A stretch of DNA of 64,000 nucleotides. It comes from Druceiella hillmani. Taxonomy: Eukaryota; Arthropoda; Insecta; Lepidoptera; Hepialidae. The position numbers and the translations under genes were made by a program. The stretch covers positions 12,340,001 through 12,404,000 of the forward strand of contig JAYKKI010000009.1 of the NCBI GenBank assembly GCA_039881145.1, given 5' to 3'. This document shows, piece by piece, positions 1 to 12,350 of this stretch (position 1 is its first letter; every line of letters begins with the position of its first letter). The notes beneath the pieces were generated by a model. It was not told the origin of the DNA, made no database searches, and was given only the letters and a program-made list of their open reading frames with translations.

Positions 1-449
1 GGAGTACCTGAAATTGTGGCATGATATAAATAAATGATATAAAGTTTAAATCATTTTAATGAAATACTGGGCAAATACCAATAGGGGGTCGAAAAAGTAC
101 AAGGGGTCAAATCTATGAACAAAAGAAACAAGAAATTCCTAACCTAAAATTATGTTAGGAATTTCTTGTTTCATAATGGCAAATATATTTCCAAGTTAGA
201 GAAACTAATGACATTGTATTCAAAGTTTTAGTTAACAGATTTTAATAATGTTTTATGGTTCAAATCTATCCCGCTTGCTGTCTATTGAATTAAATCGTCC
301 AATTTCTAATCCATGTATAACCTATCTTTTATACTTATTTATGTTACGCTTCCACTAATCTTCACTGCGAATCCTCTTTCTAGTCTTATTTCCTAGCATT
401 GGAGTAATATTGATTTCTATTTTTGATAGGTTTCTATTTGCAAATTAAG
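1..449. other. AT-rich non-coding DNA with one hairpin
   Basis: No reading frame or known family is visible. The only structure is the perfect hairpin listed separately at 125-172. Confidence 0.6.
125..172. repeat. Perfect 19-bp inverted repeat
   Basis: The arm 125-143 (starts GAAACAAGAAATT) is the exact reverse complement of 154-172, around a 10-nt loop. No run of T or neighbouring gene makes a terminator meaningful here. It may be a tiny foldback remnant or a template-switch product. Confidence 0.85.
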
Positions 450-705
450 AAAAAAATACGACGCGATTACACGACGCAACAAGTGCATGCCATTTAATCT
501 CGTACAGAATCATTTGCTGCGATTGGTCAAGTCGCGATAATGACACTTTTGTTCTCACGATTTTAACAGAGGCGGTTTTGTGCATCGCCTCTGAATGAAA
601 ATGGTAATTTTGCATATGACGGAGGCAATTTCTACGGTGTTTTATTTATTAAAACCGTAGAGGCATTGCCCTACATTGCCATTAGATAAAAAAATGTGAT
701 GAGCT
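450..705. other. GC-richer island with two hairpins
   Basis: The segment has many CG dinucleotides compared with its surroundings and no long frame. It holds two stem-loops. One has arms CAGAGGCG (567-574) and CGCCTCTG (586-593). The other pairs 624-638 with 654-670 through GGCAAT/ATTGCC and CTACGGT/ACCGTAG, with a small bulge. It could be a conserved non-coding element or an old structured repeat. Function is unknown. Confidence 0.4.
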
Positions 706-811
706 GGACATGGAACAGAAAATCTATACACATGAAAATCTGCTGTCAAAAATGTTATTTCTTAGAAAAACTTCTTTGTACGCAGAATCATGGCAACTTT
801 TCCAGAATTAA

Positions 812-901
812 TGGACTTAAATTCTTTAAATGAGAACCAAACAGCATGTCGCCCCACAGGCCGACATGCTGCTTGGTTCTCATTTAAAGAATTTAAGTCC
901 A
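812..901. repeat. Long hairpin with 40-bp arms
   Basis: The arms 812-851 and 862-901 match as reverse complements at 39 of 40 positions around a 10-nt loop. The stem includes GAGAACCAA and CAGCATGTCG on its left side. Directly after the right arm, ATTTAAAGAATTTAAGT repeats part of the arm in direct orientation. I see no terminal motif or protein that would assign it to a known transposon family. Confidence 0.9.
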
Positions 902-1189
902 TTTAAAGAATTTAAGTTTAATTGTATTAAATTATCATTATTAATGCAAAATAATGCATAATGTACTTTGAATTTTTTCTTATAGTTCTGAAAGAAAAAA
1001 AATCATGCAAAAACTGACGCCAAAGTATGAAACGCTAAACGTAGACGTCAAATCAAAAAATGTAGATATCAGCTCAAAATATGTTTGCATGTGCTATTTC
1101 GTTTGAAATTGACTTTCCTTTTTTAAACTTGTAATATAACGAAAAGCTTAAAGGTATTAATAAAAATTATTTAATGAAGTTGTACATCT
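902..1189. other. AT-rich DNA, nothing recognised
   Basis: No frames, repeats or motifs stand out on either strand. Confidence 0.5.
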
Positions 1190-1272
1190 ACACACACACA
1201 CACAAACAAACAGACGCACGCACGCCCGCACGCACGTACGTACACACACGCACATGTACATGCACACAAACA
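1190..1272. repeat. (CA)n / (CGCA)n microsatellite
   Basis: An imperfect run of CA with CGCA and CGTA variants. A short frame through it reads mostly Thr/His/Arg and is a repeat artefact. Confidence 0.85.
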
Positions 1273-1394
1273 TTTTTGGATCGTGTAAATTACGATATTT
1301 TACTAAATCATAGAAAAACGAAAATCCGTTTCGCTTTTACTATTTTACTCTTCGAATCTTGTAGATAGAAAACTGTACGTACAAGTAGATACAT

Positions 1395-1790
1395 CTGCAC
1401 ATTCGAGACTTACTTTACACGATCAGGAGTGAGCCAAGGTTTGAATCTCAGGTTTCTACTTTGCTGGTAAATGAACCACGAATTCTGTGTTATTCCCGGT
1501 GACATGAAGCTTTTTACAGTCGTATCGGTTGCAGCAGATGGCGAACGACTGCAGCGTGACATCAGCATCGTCATCGAGTAGAGTGCATTAAGCGGCTTAC
1601 GTTTCAATGCGAAATAGTCTTCAATAATACGTTACAGTCGGGAACACGCCCCGAATATACGGTTAGCAGGATTCCGCTGTATCGTCTGAATGAGGTCATT
1701 GATTTGAGAGTCAGATTTTATTCGTGATTGATCTTTCGTGGGTATAATTCAAAGGATGCTCAGTTCGCGTCATCAACCCACCTGCTTAAT
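1395..1790. other. Higher-complexity segment, unrecognised
   Basis: Base composition is more balanced than in the flanks. On the minus strand a patch reads CKKLHVTGNNTEFVVHLPAK before a stop, and the adjoining frame is broken by several stops. That could be decayed coding or transposon sequence, but I recognise no family. A 65-codon open frame in another phase on the same strand looks like chance. Confidence 0.25.
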
Positions 1791-2621
1791 TAGTGTTAAG
1801 TCAATGAGAATTCAGCTCCAATATTTACAGCACACATGAAGCCAAGTACAGGCTTACAGCAGTACAGGTTAATCATTGAACGTGCGCAAAAGACGTCCCT
1901 ACGTAGTTTGTAAATAAGAGAGTATGGTTACTTTTATTTCTTAGTTCCTAATGATTACCCCCTCGGTATTCTAGTTTCTCTTTATTTGAAACACAGAAGA
2001 GACGTCGTGCTTATGAAGTTTATTTTTCTGCCACTGAGAGAAGAAATTCTGAGCTCTCACTCAATAAGCGCTTTTTTGCTACACCACCCTCTATAATTGA
2101 ATTATAACAGATTTTCGGCAGTATTTTACTTCTCATCCAACTGATCGCTGCCACCTGCATATGATTTGTTTATAATGAGTGACAGTAAATTTTTTGAAAC
2201 GTGTTCCCGTTAGCTTTTATAATGTTTGTGTACTTTGCCATTTAAATTTAATCTATAAACTTATCGTTACGTATAAGTAATACTATAAGGTACCGAAAAA
2301 TTAGTGTAAATAAAGGTAAACAGGTACACTGAAAATGTCGAATTATTAAATATATCTTTTTATTTCCTGCTCACTGAATCATACAGCTATATCAGTTTCA
2401 AAAATACAAAGTATTTTTAATGTCCATAATAACGTGAATACTAAGAAAAAATGCAATAAGCTTTAATTTATTTCTTAATGAAAATCCGATTATCAGAATA
2501 CATCGATAATGAGCGGTAATTTTGTTTATTTTTTAATAACTACGTAAAATATTTATAGTGGAATAGTTGTGCCAATATTATTAAAACTCTTTTAATTATA
2601 TTTACTCTAACGGAAACTTAA

Positions 2622-2624
<3 letters not shown>
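1791..2624. other. AT-rich DNA, nothing recognised
   Basis: No open frames of note, no tandem structure and no known element ends. Confidence 0.5.

Positions 2625-2676
<52 letters not shown>
2625..2676. repeat. (TA)n microsatellite
   Basis: Almost pure TA repeat ending in TATACATAT, an ending shared by several TA arrays in this window. Confidence 0.95.
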
Positions 2677-2954
2677 CACCACGCAGGCACCATCAAAAAC
2701 TGCGATTTTCTCTTTATTTAACATATAAATATATTGCATGCTTAATACTCAAATTATTACATTTAAAAAAAATTACAAAATAATGTGCCATGTATAATTT
2801 CAATTCCTCGTAATTAATGTAAATTATATGATTAAAAATCATTAATTTAATAGTATATTTTAAATTAAAAAGTACAAAATTTCATTAAAAACACAAGCTT
2901 TACTTCGTTTCGTTTTTAGATTATTTCATCTTTTTTTTAAATATCTTATAAAAT

Positions 2955-3085
2955 ATATAAGATTAAATGAAATTACGTGATGTAGTTTTATTTCTACTTT
3001 CTTTAATTTCTTTACGACGACCTAAGTTTCGTTGTATAACCACATCTTCAGGTGGGCTATTAGCAAAGAATAACACTTAAGAACA
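2955..3085 (-). repeat. Interspersed repeat, copy 1, hammerhead-like core
   Basis: This segment is related to the two copies at 63.1-63.3 kb. On the minus strand it carries CCCACCTGAAGATG, then ACAACGAAAC, then TTAGGTCGTCG, and ends near TACATCACGTAATTTCATT. CTGAAGA fits the CUGANGA hammerhead consensus, GAAAC fits the second core segment, and GGUC fits a cleavage triplet. Against this, there is one extra U before stem II and stem I is weak. Penelope-like elements are known to carry hammerhead motifs, so the family may derive from one; that is inference. Confidence 0.5.
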
Positions 3086-6000
3086 TCCAACATCATTTAT
3101 ATGTTTCAAGTACAATAGCGGAAGCCTTGTTTGTGTGGGTTTTCCCACTGCTTGTGTTAGTGAGTTTATTGTAGGGGAGCAGTGTAGGTTTTATTATATT
3201 TCCGAGAGTTATACAATATACCAGTATTTCAGTGAGGGTAATAAATTCAATTGTTGTTATAACATGAGGTTGTACAATGCAAATGTTCTGGTGTATGTAA
3301 TAAAATTATTCTCTATTAAATATTAAAATGGAAGTTATTCTCGGTAATATATTCATACAAAGGCAAGGGTATCTGGAAGTTAGAACAATGTTATATCACT
3401 AATTTAACATATTCCCGCTTTTATTTATTCATACATTTGTTTATTTCCTTAAATTTTTTATGTACGTATATTTATGTGTGTATTTGGGCTGAAACAATTT
3501 GAAGAGTTCTATAGAATCAATGTTGTCTGTGTATATTATGTCTAGAAGATATAACAATCTACGAGCACACATATTTATTTACTTACAGCGGCAATGAGAT
3601 TTAAATCAATCAATATAATAATTCAAAGCTGCAAAAAATGTAAGTTAACTATACTGTTAAGTTGACTAATTTGAATTTTAATAATAACAACATACCTCAT
3701 ATGCACATGGTTTTGAAAATAGTTACCACATAAGTACAGCTTTAAAAAAATTTCCAGTCCAGAAACTAAACTATATTATCAAAAACTGTGCATTTACAGC
3801 GAGTGAAACGTAACAAAAATGTAAATTTGAACTATTACAATCGTGGTCTACCCTACGTGAACTCGGTTGATTATTTGACACTTTTAATTTTATTGTCTAT
3901 TTCCGCAATGCTTGTGCAGCTTACTTCACAACCGTTATAGTTACTGTCTCCGTGCAGTGTGGCTAAATGCGTTCGTTCCTACAATACCACAGAGCTGCAG
4001 TTAGTTGTCACATACAATAAAAAGGCACTACAATATAAGTTTATTTTTTCGTCGGTGTTTTAAAAAATATTAAGAAAAATAAAAAGTATTCGATAAACTG
4101 TCCGTTTATTAAAAATGGCGTTCTTCGAAAAAATAATAACAGCGTATTGACCATTCAATAATTAAGGGTGCTTGGCTTTATACAGTTACACTGATGCCAT
4201 TTATATACTAAAGGGAAAATTTGTATTATACCTTTTTATACTTTCAGCTATTTACCTCTAGCACTTTTGTAAATTTTTTATTTGTCTAATTAAAAGTAAT
4301 CATCCGCATAATAATCTGTGGATAGATTGATGATATCTTTATTATCCTCTGATCCTGTTTCCTCTAACGTATCCCTTTTGTCTGTTACATTTTCATGTGT
4401 ATTTTGATGTTTGCAATTTATGATATTACTTTTTTAAATTCTGATAAATGTTTCTATTTTGACATTCACTAGTCGGCCGCTTTGTGAGGTGGAGTCATAT
4501 CAATGGTTGTACTTTCATGGTAAGGTAAAACTCGATCATTTATTTATAATATTTGAATATTTTTATTAAAAATTTTTATAAAAGTTTAATTTCGTTGCCT
4601 TTGTGCCATAATTCTAGCTAACTTTTTAAGGCATTCTTCCATTTGTTCTGTCGTAAACTTCATCGTAGAACTTTTTGAGAAGGACGACGTTGCGATATTT
4701 TGTTTCCTAGTATTTCTAATGATTTAAGCAATGCACGCTAAAATACCTTTTCGGCAATAGTATTTTTCCAACATCCGGGAATGAAGGAATAGGTCGGGAA
4801 ATTTTTACAAAACATTCATGATTTATGGTTTTAACATCTACTTGAATCAAACATTGAATGTGTCCTAAATCTAATAATGAAAACAAAAATAATTCTGTAC
4901 AGTAGTTACTGAGTAAATTGCGTACATGCAGACAGGCGCCACGGAAGATTATGTTTTGTAATAAGTACCGTCTAAAATGATAAAGATTTAATTTCCATAA
5001 GTATGTATAAGATTTACCTTCGTCGGTGTCTAAATATCAATAGTTTGTGATTGACATAAATTCGGAAACATCTTTGAAGGTATTTTTTTTCGTTAGTTTA
5101 AATTTTGATTTTCTTTTTTAAAAAAAATCTCATATCCACGTATAATACTTTGTTTTCCTGTATGTCCTTCTCGGACAGCTATGCTATAAATGAGAAAATA
5201 TTTTACAAAAAAGCTGCTGTTTTTATTTCAAGACTATTTTCAGGCAATAATGCTGTTTTTTTTTGTATAGAATCTTATTTTTTAGTGTTTATGACATCCA
5301 AAAAATAATTTACAATATCTAAAAGGTGAATGTAAACAACCGTTACGGTTAAGCATTTTGTAAAAAATATGAAATAAGAGTTTTCAAATCAATATACAAA
5401 ACCTTCAGCAAAAGCAAGTGAAAAAAATTAATTACATTTCCAAGAAAATAATACAAAAAATTCATTATTTCCACCCAAAACTGTTTTCTATTTTCCTTCT
5501 ATACTTAAAAAAAATTAAAAATCGAAAATGGCAATAGAATTCGTCTTTTTTTATGTTAAGTAAAGTTTAATAAATAGCAAATACAATTTACTGTAAATAG
5601 TATATGCTAAAAAAAGAATAATTCTGTGATAATTTGATAATTTGATAAAGTGGTAATTTTAGCATAATTTTCTACAAATTTTCTTTTTAATAATTATACC
5701 TATTGGAAATATCTCTTTCATATCTATACCTAAAAGGCTAATAAATGCACGTACACAGTTCAATGATTCACGAAACAAATTTAAACTATTGAAACGTTGT
5801 GAGGAAACACTACAACATAATGTGACTTGACACTCTTCAACGTTGACAACTACGCAAGAAATGCCTAATAATTAAACTATCGCAGCATCACAGTTCAGCT
5901 GCGTTGTCAATGATTGTGCTTTGATAGTAAATACAATTTGAACAATTAAGCAATAATAATGAAAAAAAATTACGGTAAAATGGACAATGTGTATGCCAGC

Positions 6001-8085
6001 GTAAATAATTCATCTTCTACACTGGATGCATTGTATTTTATTCTCCAAGCTTACATCTCTTCTATATTTTATGAACACGTTTCGCAAGTATTCGTCTCGT
6101 CTGTGCTCCTAATAATAATATATGATAGCATGTAATTAATGTATCAACAACATTTATGGAAGTTTGTAAAATTACATACAAAAAAATTTAAATTAAAAAA
6201 GAATACTTGAATATTCAAGCCAGAATATTAAATTACCACCTTCATTCATACGGATTCAGTTAAAAGTTGAGGTAAATACTGATCGTTTTATATTAAAACA
6301 TTGATCACAAAATTATCAAAACAGCTTCAGAAAGGGAAATAATATTTAGATAAACATTTATTTTAATTAGTTTTTATTACACAATCCTCAAGCACTCTGA
6401 TATCCCAAACTATAATTTAAATATTTATAATACATATAGGAATAATACAGATTTAAAAGAAATGTCAAGCACATTGCTCGATCTTTTTGATCACAATGAT
6501 TTAAATCATGTCTCTCAATTTGTTAACTAAAACTCTTTTATGGAATATGGCAGAAACTATTAAGTAACAAGTGTAATAAAATAATACATTCGAAAAATAA
6601 TAAACATTATCGTAAGAAAAAATGCGTTAATAAATAAATTAATGAAAGAAATACAAATAAAATTGCAAATTATAAAATAAGGATATGGCTGCAATAAAGT
6701 ACTGCAGCGTTCAATCCCTTGTAATGAAAATGTCTATTAAACTTGACATGAAGACGAAGTCTAGACACAAACAGGTAAGCATATCTTCCAAAATGTACTT
6801 TCATTACCATTAATGTTCGCATACCTCTGATCTATAGACTCCAACGAACATAAATATTATATGCGGAAATTAATTATTTTTAACCAGGACATATCATAGA
6901 ATAAAGTAATGGGTCGCGTCTGTCTGCATTTACGCAATTTTCTCAGTAAATACTTAATGGATTTATTTCGTTTTCTATAAGAAATTAAAAGAATAATAAA
7001 TATTTAGTTCAGGTAGGTGTTAATCTCATAATTTATAAATATTTTGTGAAAACTACCTGACCAGCGGCGACGAGTGTGATAATGTACACGTGAGGATTTA
7101 AGGGAATATAATAAATATGTATGTATAGTCACAACATGTCAATCAACTGGGAAAACAGTGCATCGTCTGCATTCGTATAATTTTCTACGAAATATGATTT
7201 AACAACTTTCTGTTTCGTAATTCTGTTGTACCTATTTAATGCTATCACGGACTTTCATCTCGACTACTATTAGTCATGGAGCATATTTAAAACATGTTGT
7301 ATAAGTTTTGATACTGAAAACAGTTCGAACAAATGTAGTAATATTTCAGTGTGAATTTTTGAATGAAAAAAATGCTGCTGTTTCTGTGGTGGAAAAAATA
7401 AGATTTTATTGATATAAAAAGGCTTCATCAGAATCGGTTAATAATTTTGATCTGTGTATTTGTCTATAACCCTTATAGGATCACGTTCTTGCCCGTCTCT
7501 GTCTGTCAAACCCCTTTTTTTCAGACAAGCGTGGAGGTATCAAATTGAAATTAATATAAAATACTTAAGTCTACAACCTATTGAAGCTGTAATCGACTTG
7601 AAATCAAGCTTCTAAGTTGACGCAATAAAAAATACGGACATTTATGTAGCATATTTTGACCCTTCCAGATAAATGAAAACCTATTTTGACCATGGATCAT
7701 AACATTGTGCAAGAAACAAGGTCTGACAGTACAAGTAAAGGGAAAAAAACCAAAAGTCGTTAATTTATAGTTATATCACATGAAAATTTTTTTTTGTAAA
7801 TATGCGCCTGTAAAATATACGGTAGTCAAAATATATTCGTTCTAAAAATTAAAATTTTGAACAGAATTTAATAAGAATTAATGTACCATTAAATTTTTTG
7901 AATGATTGAATCATACAATTTTTTGATCACTGAATGTGTAAGGAACCATCGTAGTGCGAGTTCCACTCTTGTTTTATAGATTTTTTTCGAAGAAGATCTC
8001 TCTCTCTCTCTTTCCAGTAAGTCTCAATAGTATACTTTTCAGGTTATTTATTAAATTACCCGAGTTATAATACTTCCATTATAAA
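3086..8085. other. 5 kb of AT-rich non-coding DNA
   Basis: Only short chance frames are present (for example 5105-5308, which is rich in Phe and Lys from poly-A/T). There is a short (TC)n run near 8000. I see no transposon ends, no RNA gene and no convincing exon on either strand. Confidence 0.5.
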
Positions 8086-8250
8086 AATTCGATGCTGGCG
8101 CGCTAATGCAGCCTTTGGCTTTGGTAATGCAGCCCACACTCGCGGTTAATGCAACATTAAGATGAGCTCAATCAGCTTTGACGTTAAGACCACGTAAACC
8201 GTTATTAAATCACATGATATTTATTTCACGTGATTCATTATAAGAAAAAG
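8086..8250. promoter_or_regulatory. Conserved-element-like island with phased TAATGCA sites
   Basis: The segment is GC-richer than its surroundings. It holds three TAATGCA words at 8104, 8125 and 8147, spaced 21 and 22 bp, about two helical turns each. TAAT is the core of homeodomain sites. A CACGTG E-box lies near 8228. No frame is open. A regulatory role is inference; it could also be a worn tandem duplication. Confidence 0.35.
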
Positions 8251-9768
8251 TGCACATTTCTAGATCAAAAGTGAGATATGTCAGGAGCTGGCAATATGAT
8301 GGTTAAAGGTTGCATTATTTATATGAGTTAATAAAGGTAAATATAGATAAACCCCAATATACAGAATAAATTACATTGTTTAAGCTCCGGTATCGACACA
8401 TCCGTACATAGCTTTATTGGCAGAGGCACCACAGAGGCAGAGGCGAGACCCGACCAGACCGCTTATAATTTGCAGTAAATATTTTCATATTTACCCATTC
8501 TCGCCGGTTTTATTCCTAAAGCAAATATCGAATATTTGATGAAACTATGTCATAATACGTACGACTAGTCGATGCTCTGGGAAAATTCTTCCGCTCGCTT
8601 ATGGTAAATATTTTCTTGTTACACATATTCTCTCTTTTTGAAAAATGTTTATATTAAATATTGCAATTTCGCAAGTTGGTATTTTTTGCTTAATACTTAG
8701 AATAATTTCTAACCGTGGTTGATTAGTCTCGAGTGTTAGTTTTATTTGCAATACAAGCAAACTTTACACACTTTTTGGAGTGTTAAACATTATTGTTGAA
8801 TGTATTTTGGTCAAATAAGTAGCCTCAAAACCTCTAAACTTTTCGTTAAAGGAGAGAAACATAAAAGTGAAATTCACGGATTTCTAATATTTTCTTTTAT
8901 TCTGAATGTAATATTGATAATTTGTCATTGATAAAGTGAAATTACATTTCCTCATAAAGGAGAGGCCCACGCTGCTCTTGAAAAATTAGATGTAGCTAAA
9001 TGAGATTTATTTTATTTTGTTGTATTAATTTAATATCTGTAAATAAAAGAAAAATGTCTAATGTTAATCTTGAAAATGAATAAGCATTGACCATTGAAAT
9101 TGAACAACATTATTAAGGCTCAATAACTATTTTTTCAATATTCAATGAGTGGTAATTAAAATCTCTAAATATCAACATTATGAAACATTCCAATATTACT
9201 GAATAATAATAATAAAGCTTTCAAAATATCGTACAGTTCTAGGACCTTTACTCAGTTCATGGTAACCGCCGTTAAGTTGGTCGTAACAGACGTGAGGAAT
9301 ACAAATATGGGAAAAACAAACAGACAAATACAATGTATCCCACAACCATATTTTATTTGTATGTTAAATAAACAATAACACATTTTATCAGATATAATAT
9401 GCTCATCACTAATAATATCTTTTTGGGGGTTTCCTTGATAAAGTTTACATTTATTTAATGTTATTAATTAAGTCATATCGGATACAAAACCAACTAACTT
9501 TTTTTAATAATGTCATTAAAAGAAATTGTTCAAGTAATTCTAAATGCAACTCAAAAGCAATAAAACATTTCCAAAAAAACAATATTGGCAACTCAACCCG
9601 TGAAAACATTATTTTATTTCCGTGATACACACTTTATGAAGTTCTACTTATTTTCCGCGTCACTCTATTTATTGACTTGGCGACTATTTTATTTCTAAAA
9701 TACGTCGAAAGAATTCACGTTATGGGGGTAAGTTATAATAAATTTTAAAAAAATCATATGCATTAAGA

Positions 9769-9769
<1 letters not shown>
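8251..9769. other. AT-rich non-coding DNA
   Basis: Nothing recognised apart from a modestly GC-richer patch near 8400-8470. No frame or repeat is supported. Confidence 0.45.
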
Positions 9770-9818
<49 letters not shown>

Positions 9819-9822
9819 TTTA

Positions 9823-9889
<67 letters not shown>
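9770..9889. repeat. (TA)n microsatellite, interrupted
   Basis: Long TA array with TACATA and TTTATA interruptions, about 120 bp. Confidence 0.95.
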
Positions 9890-9891
<2 letters not shown>

Positions 9892-10369
9892 CATTTCCAT
9901 ATTAAACTTTTTAATTCGCTTTAAAATACGCACAGTGTAACCTATCTAGTTTATTTGCAAGTCAGTTCTTTCCACTTCAGGGTGTTATTTCCGTTACAAG
10001 TTTCCGTTATGTTATTCATATCCGTCTTTATAAAATTGCATCCTACACAATAATAGTGTAGCAATGAATGCAATAACTTTTTTTAGGAAATTGCAATGTT
10101 TTTAGTATTAGGTAAATAAAAATAAAAAGGACGCTATTCATTGTAGTAAGTTTGTGACGATTGGCTTTAAAATTATGTGTCGGTCTTCACTAACTGCCAT
10201 GTTCAACAAACATGGTAGAAAGAGTATAATGAAAGCTACAACATCATTAGACACCCTACAAACATTGATTCATTTCCCATTCTCGTACCTACCATGATTC
10301 CAGTCACTAACTGTTCTACGCATTAGAAATTATAGCATGATAAAAATTTAAAAAAACTGCACGCATCCA
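9890..10369. other. AT-rich flank of the large inverted repeat
   Basis: No frame or recognised repeat. Weak AT-rich similarity to the far flank of the inverted repeat may continue a little into its right end, so the arm boundary is uncertain. Confidence 0.4.
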
Positions 10370-12350
10370 TATTTCATTATTATTATTTCATTACATAATT
10401 TAATCTTCATAACGCGTATATTGTCTCTTTGCTTTTTGCTTCTTGAAGTTACGAGGTTTTAATATCGAATTACAAATGCTTTATGTTTGTAAAAGGGAAG
10501 TGTTTTTCAAGACCTAGTCGAAATAAAGAAAGGAAGGAAATCAAGGAGATCAAATTTCAGCCTTTAAAGCGAGTACTCTTGTACACCCTTAAGGGAAATA
10601 AATACCCTTATAGAAATAGAAAAACAATCTTCAAATCGATCCACTTAGAATTTGACTTTTCGGCTTCCCTTCATACTTTATCTACCTTTACTAATAAGTT
10701 CGCTGTTTGTTTTAGTTAATTTTATTTGAAACTTATGTTTAATTAAAACCTAAAGAAAGATATCAGTAAATGCGTGAGTAGAGGTACAGTCGAGTGTAAT
10801 TTAGGTTATACTTCATTTCTTAAATTATTGTCATCTTTTCGAACAATCGACGGCAATTGAGTTCTTTTGCACAGTTCATTGTAAATTTATCTTCGAGCAA
10901 AAAATGAACTTTCACTATTAATAACGGATTTTTTTTTACTATCAATTGTTGGTATTAATTCTACAATTTCTTTTCAAAATACATATATTTTGATATAGAC
11001 AAATTATTAAGTTATAATTAATGTTAAATTGGAGTTATTGTTTTTCTAATGAATAAATTGTGGTGAATGACGCAGATATATATAATTGTTTCATCTATTG
11101 GTTTGCAGCAGTGCGATTTTTATTTTTGTTAGGGAATGGGAAATAGTTCCGGCGTGTTAATATATTTATTATAAATAGACAAAGAATTAGTTAGGTTATT
11201 AGTGTATAGTTTCTCTGTTAATTTTAAAGGTAAGCAAGTTAATAATCCGCCGAATATATTGAAACTTACTTTCATATGTTGGCGTAATCATGGGTTGAAA
11301 GAGGTAATCAATTCCTTTCAAGAGTGAGCCTCTTTACATGCTTAACACAGAAAAAACAAAGTTAGGTCAGTTTTATATAATATCCAGAAAAAAATTGTGA
11401 AAAACTTGTACGTGTTTCAGGTGATTCTAAAAATGGTCATAAAGTTTAGTACGGTCATTGTTTAAAATTTAAAACTTATTTAAACTCTTCCCATTGGCAG
11501 TTCATCCACAATAATTTTTAATATATATTTTCAAATACATGTAACGTAAAATACACAATTGAGTAACAGGTTAATAACGCTTGAAATTTTATTTAAAGTT
11601 CCGTATTATTTAACGTATTATACCGTTGTTTATCCGTTAAAATATCATTAAGATACGCCTAGCGAAATGCAAAAAAACACTTTAATTTTATGTGCTGTTC
11701 TCACGTAGGATATACCTACTTTTAATAGAGATATAAAAGAAATTACCAAAATGTAAGTAGGACATATTTGGAGTTCCCTATTATGGGTAAATATTTATGT
11801 AACCTACTTTCTTTACATTTATTTTAACCCAAATAAGTCGTTTAATAATCAATACTTTTACTAAATGCAATTTAAGAATCAAATTTTGTTTCGAAAATTA
11901 CTAGTATTAATAAAATATATTTAATACAATTTATTATATTTCTGCTTTCAAATTTAGATTTGAAAACTTTAAGCATTTTTTTGTGAAAACTTTGATTAGG
12001 TAATACAGTGATAAGGATGAATATTGCCTTTCACCTATTCTTCTATAAACTAAAATCCACTTTCATTTACAGGTAACCTGAAAATGGTAGGAGGTCTTTG
12101 TTTGTGACGAAAGCATCTTCTTTACGTAACTAATATAATCGTCTTAATGTATGAAACATTAGGAAGATTATATTCGGCCCTTGTATTTGTTTCGCAGGCA
12201 GTAATCATTTATATAGATTGATCATTTCGATTGACATCTGGTATTAAGGGGTTGTTTTTAAAATGGAGTAAATGTGGAATATTTCCAGACTGCTTTTTGC
12301 TATTACTTACTTAGGTAGAAACAAATAGAGAGGAGGAATAACACAAACGA
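10370..12350 (+). repeat. Left arm of large inverted repeat
   Basis: Anchors that recur inverted in the right arm include GCTTCTTGAAGTTACGA (near 10437), CGACGGCAATT (near 10848), TATGAAACATTAGGAAGATT (near 12150) and TTTTTGCTATTAC (near 12293). A 78-codon open frame at 10483-10719 has no open counterpart in the right arm, so it is not under coding constraint. Confidence 0.8.

Noticed and set aside
10483..10719. 78-codon plus-strand frame
   Set aside because: It lies in the left arm of the large inverted repeat and its counterpart in the right arm is broken by stops, so it is not conserved as protein.
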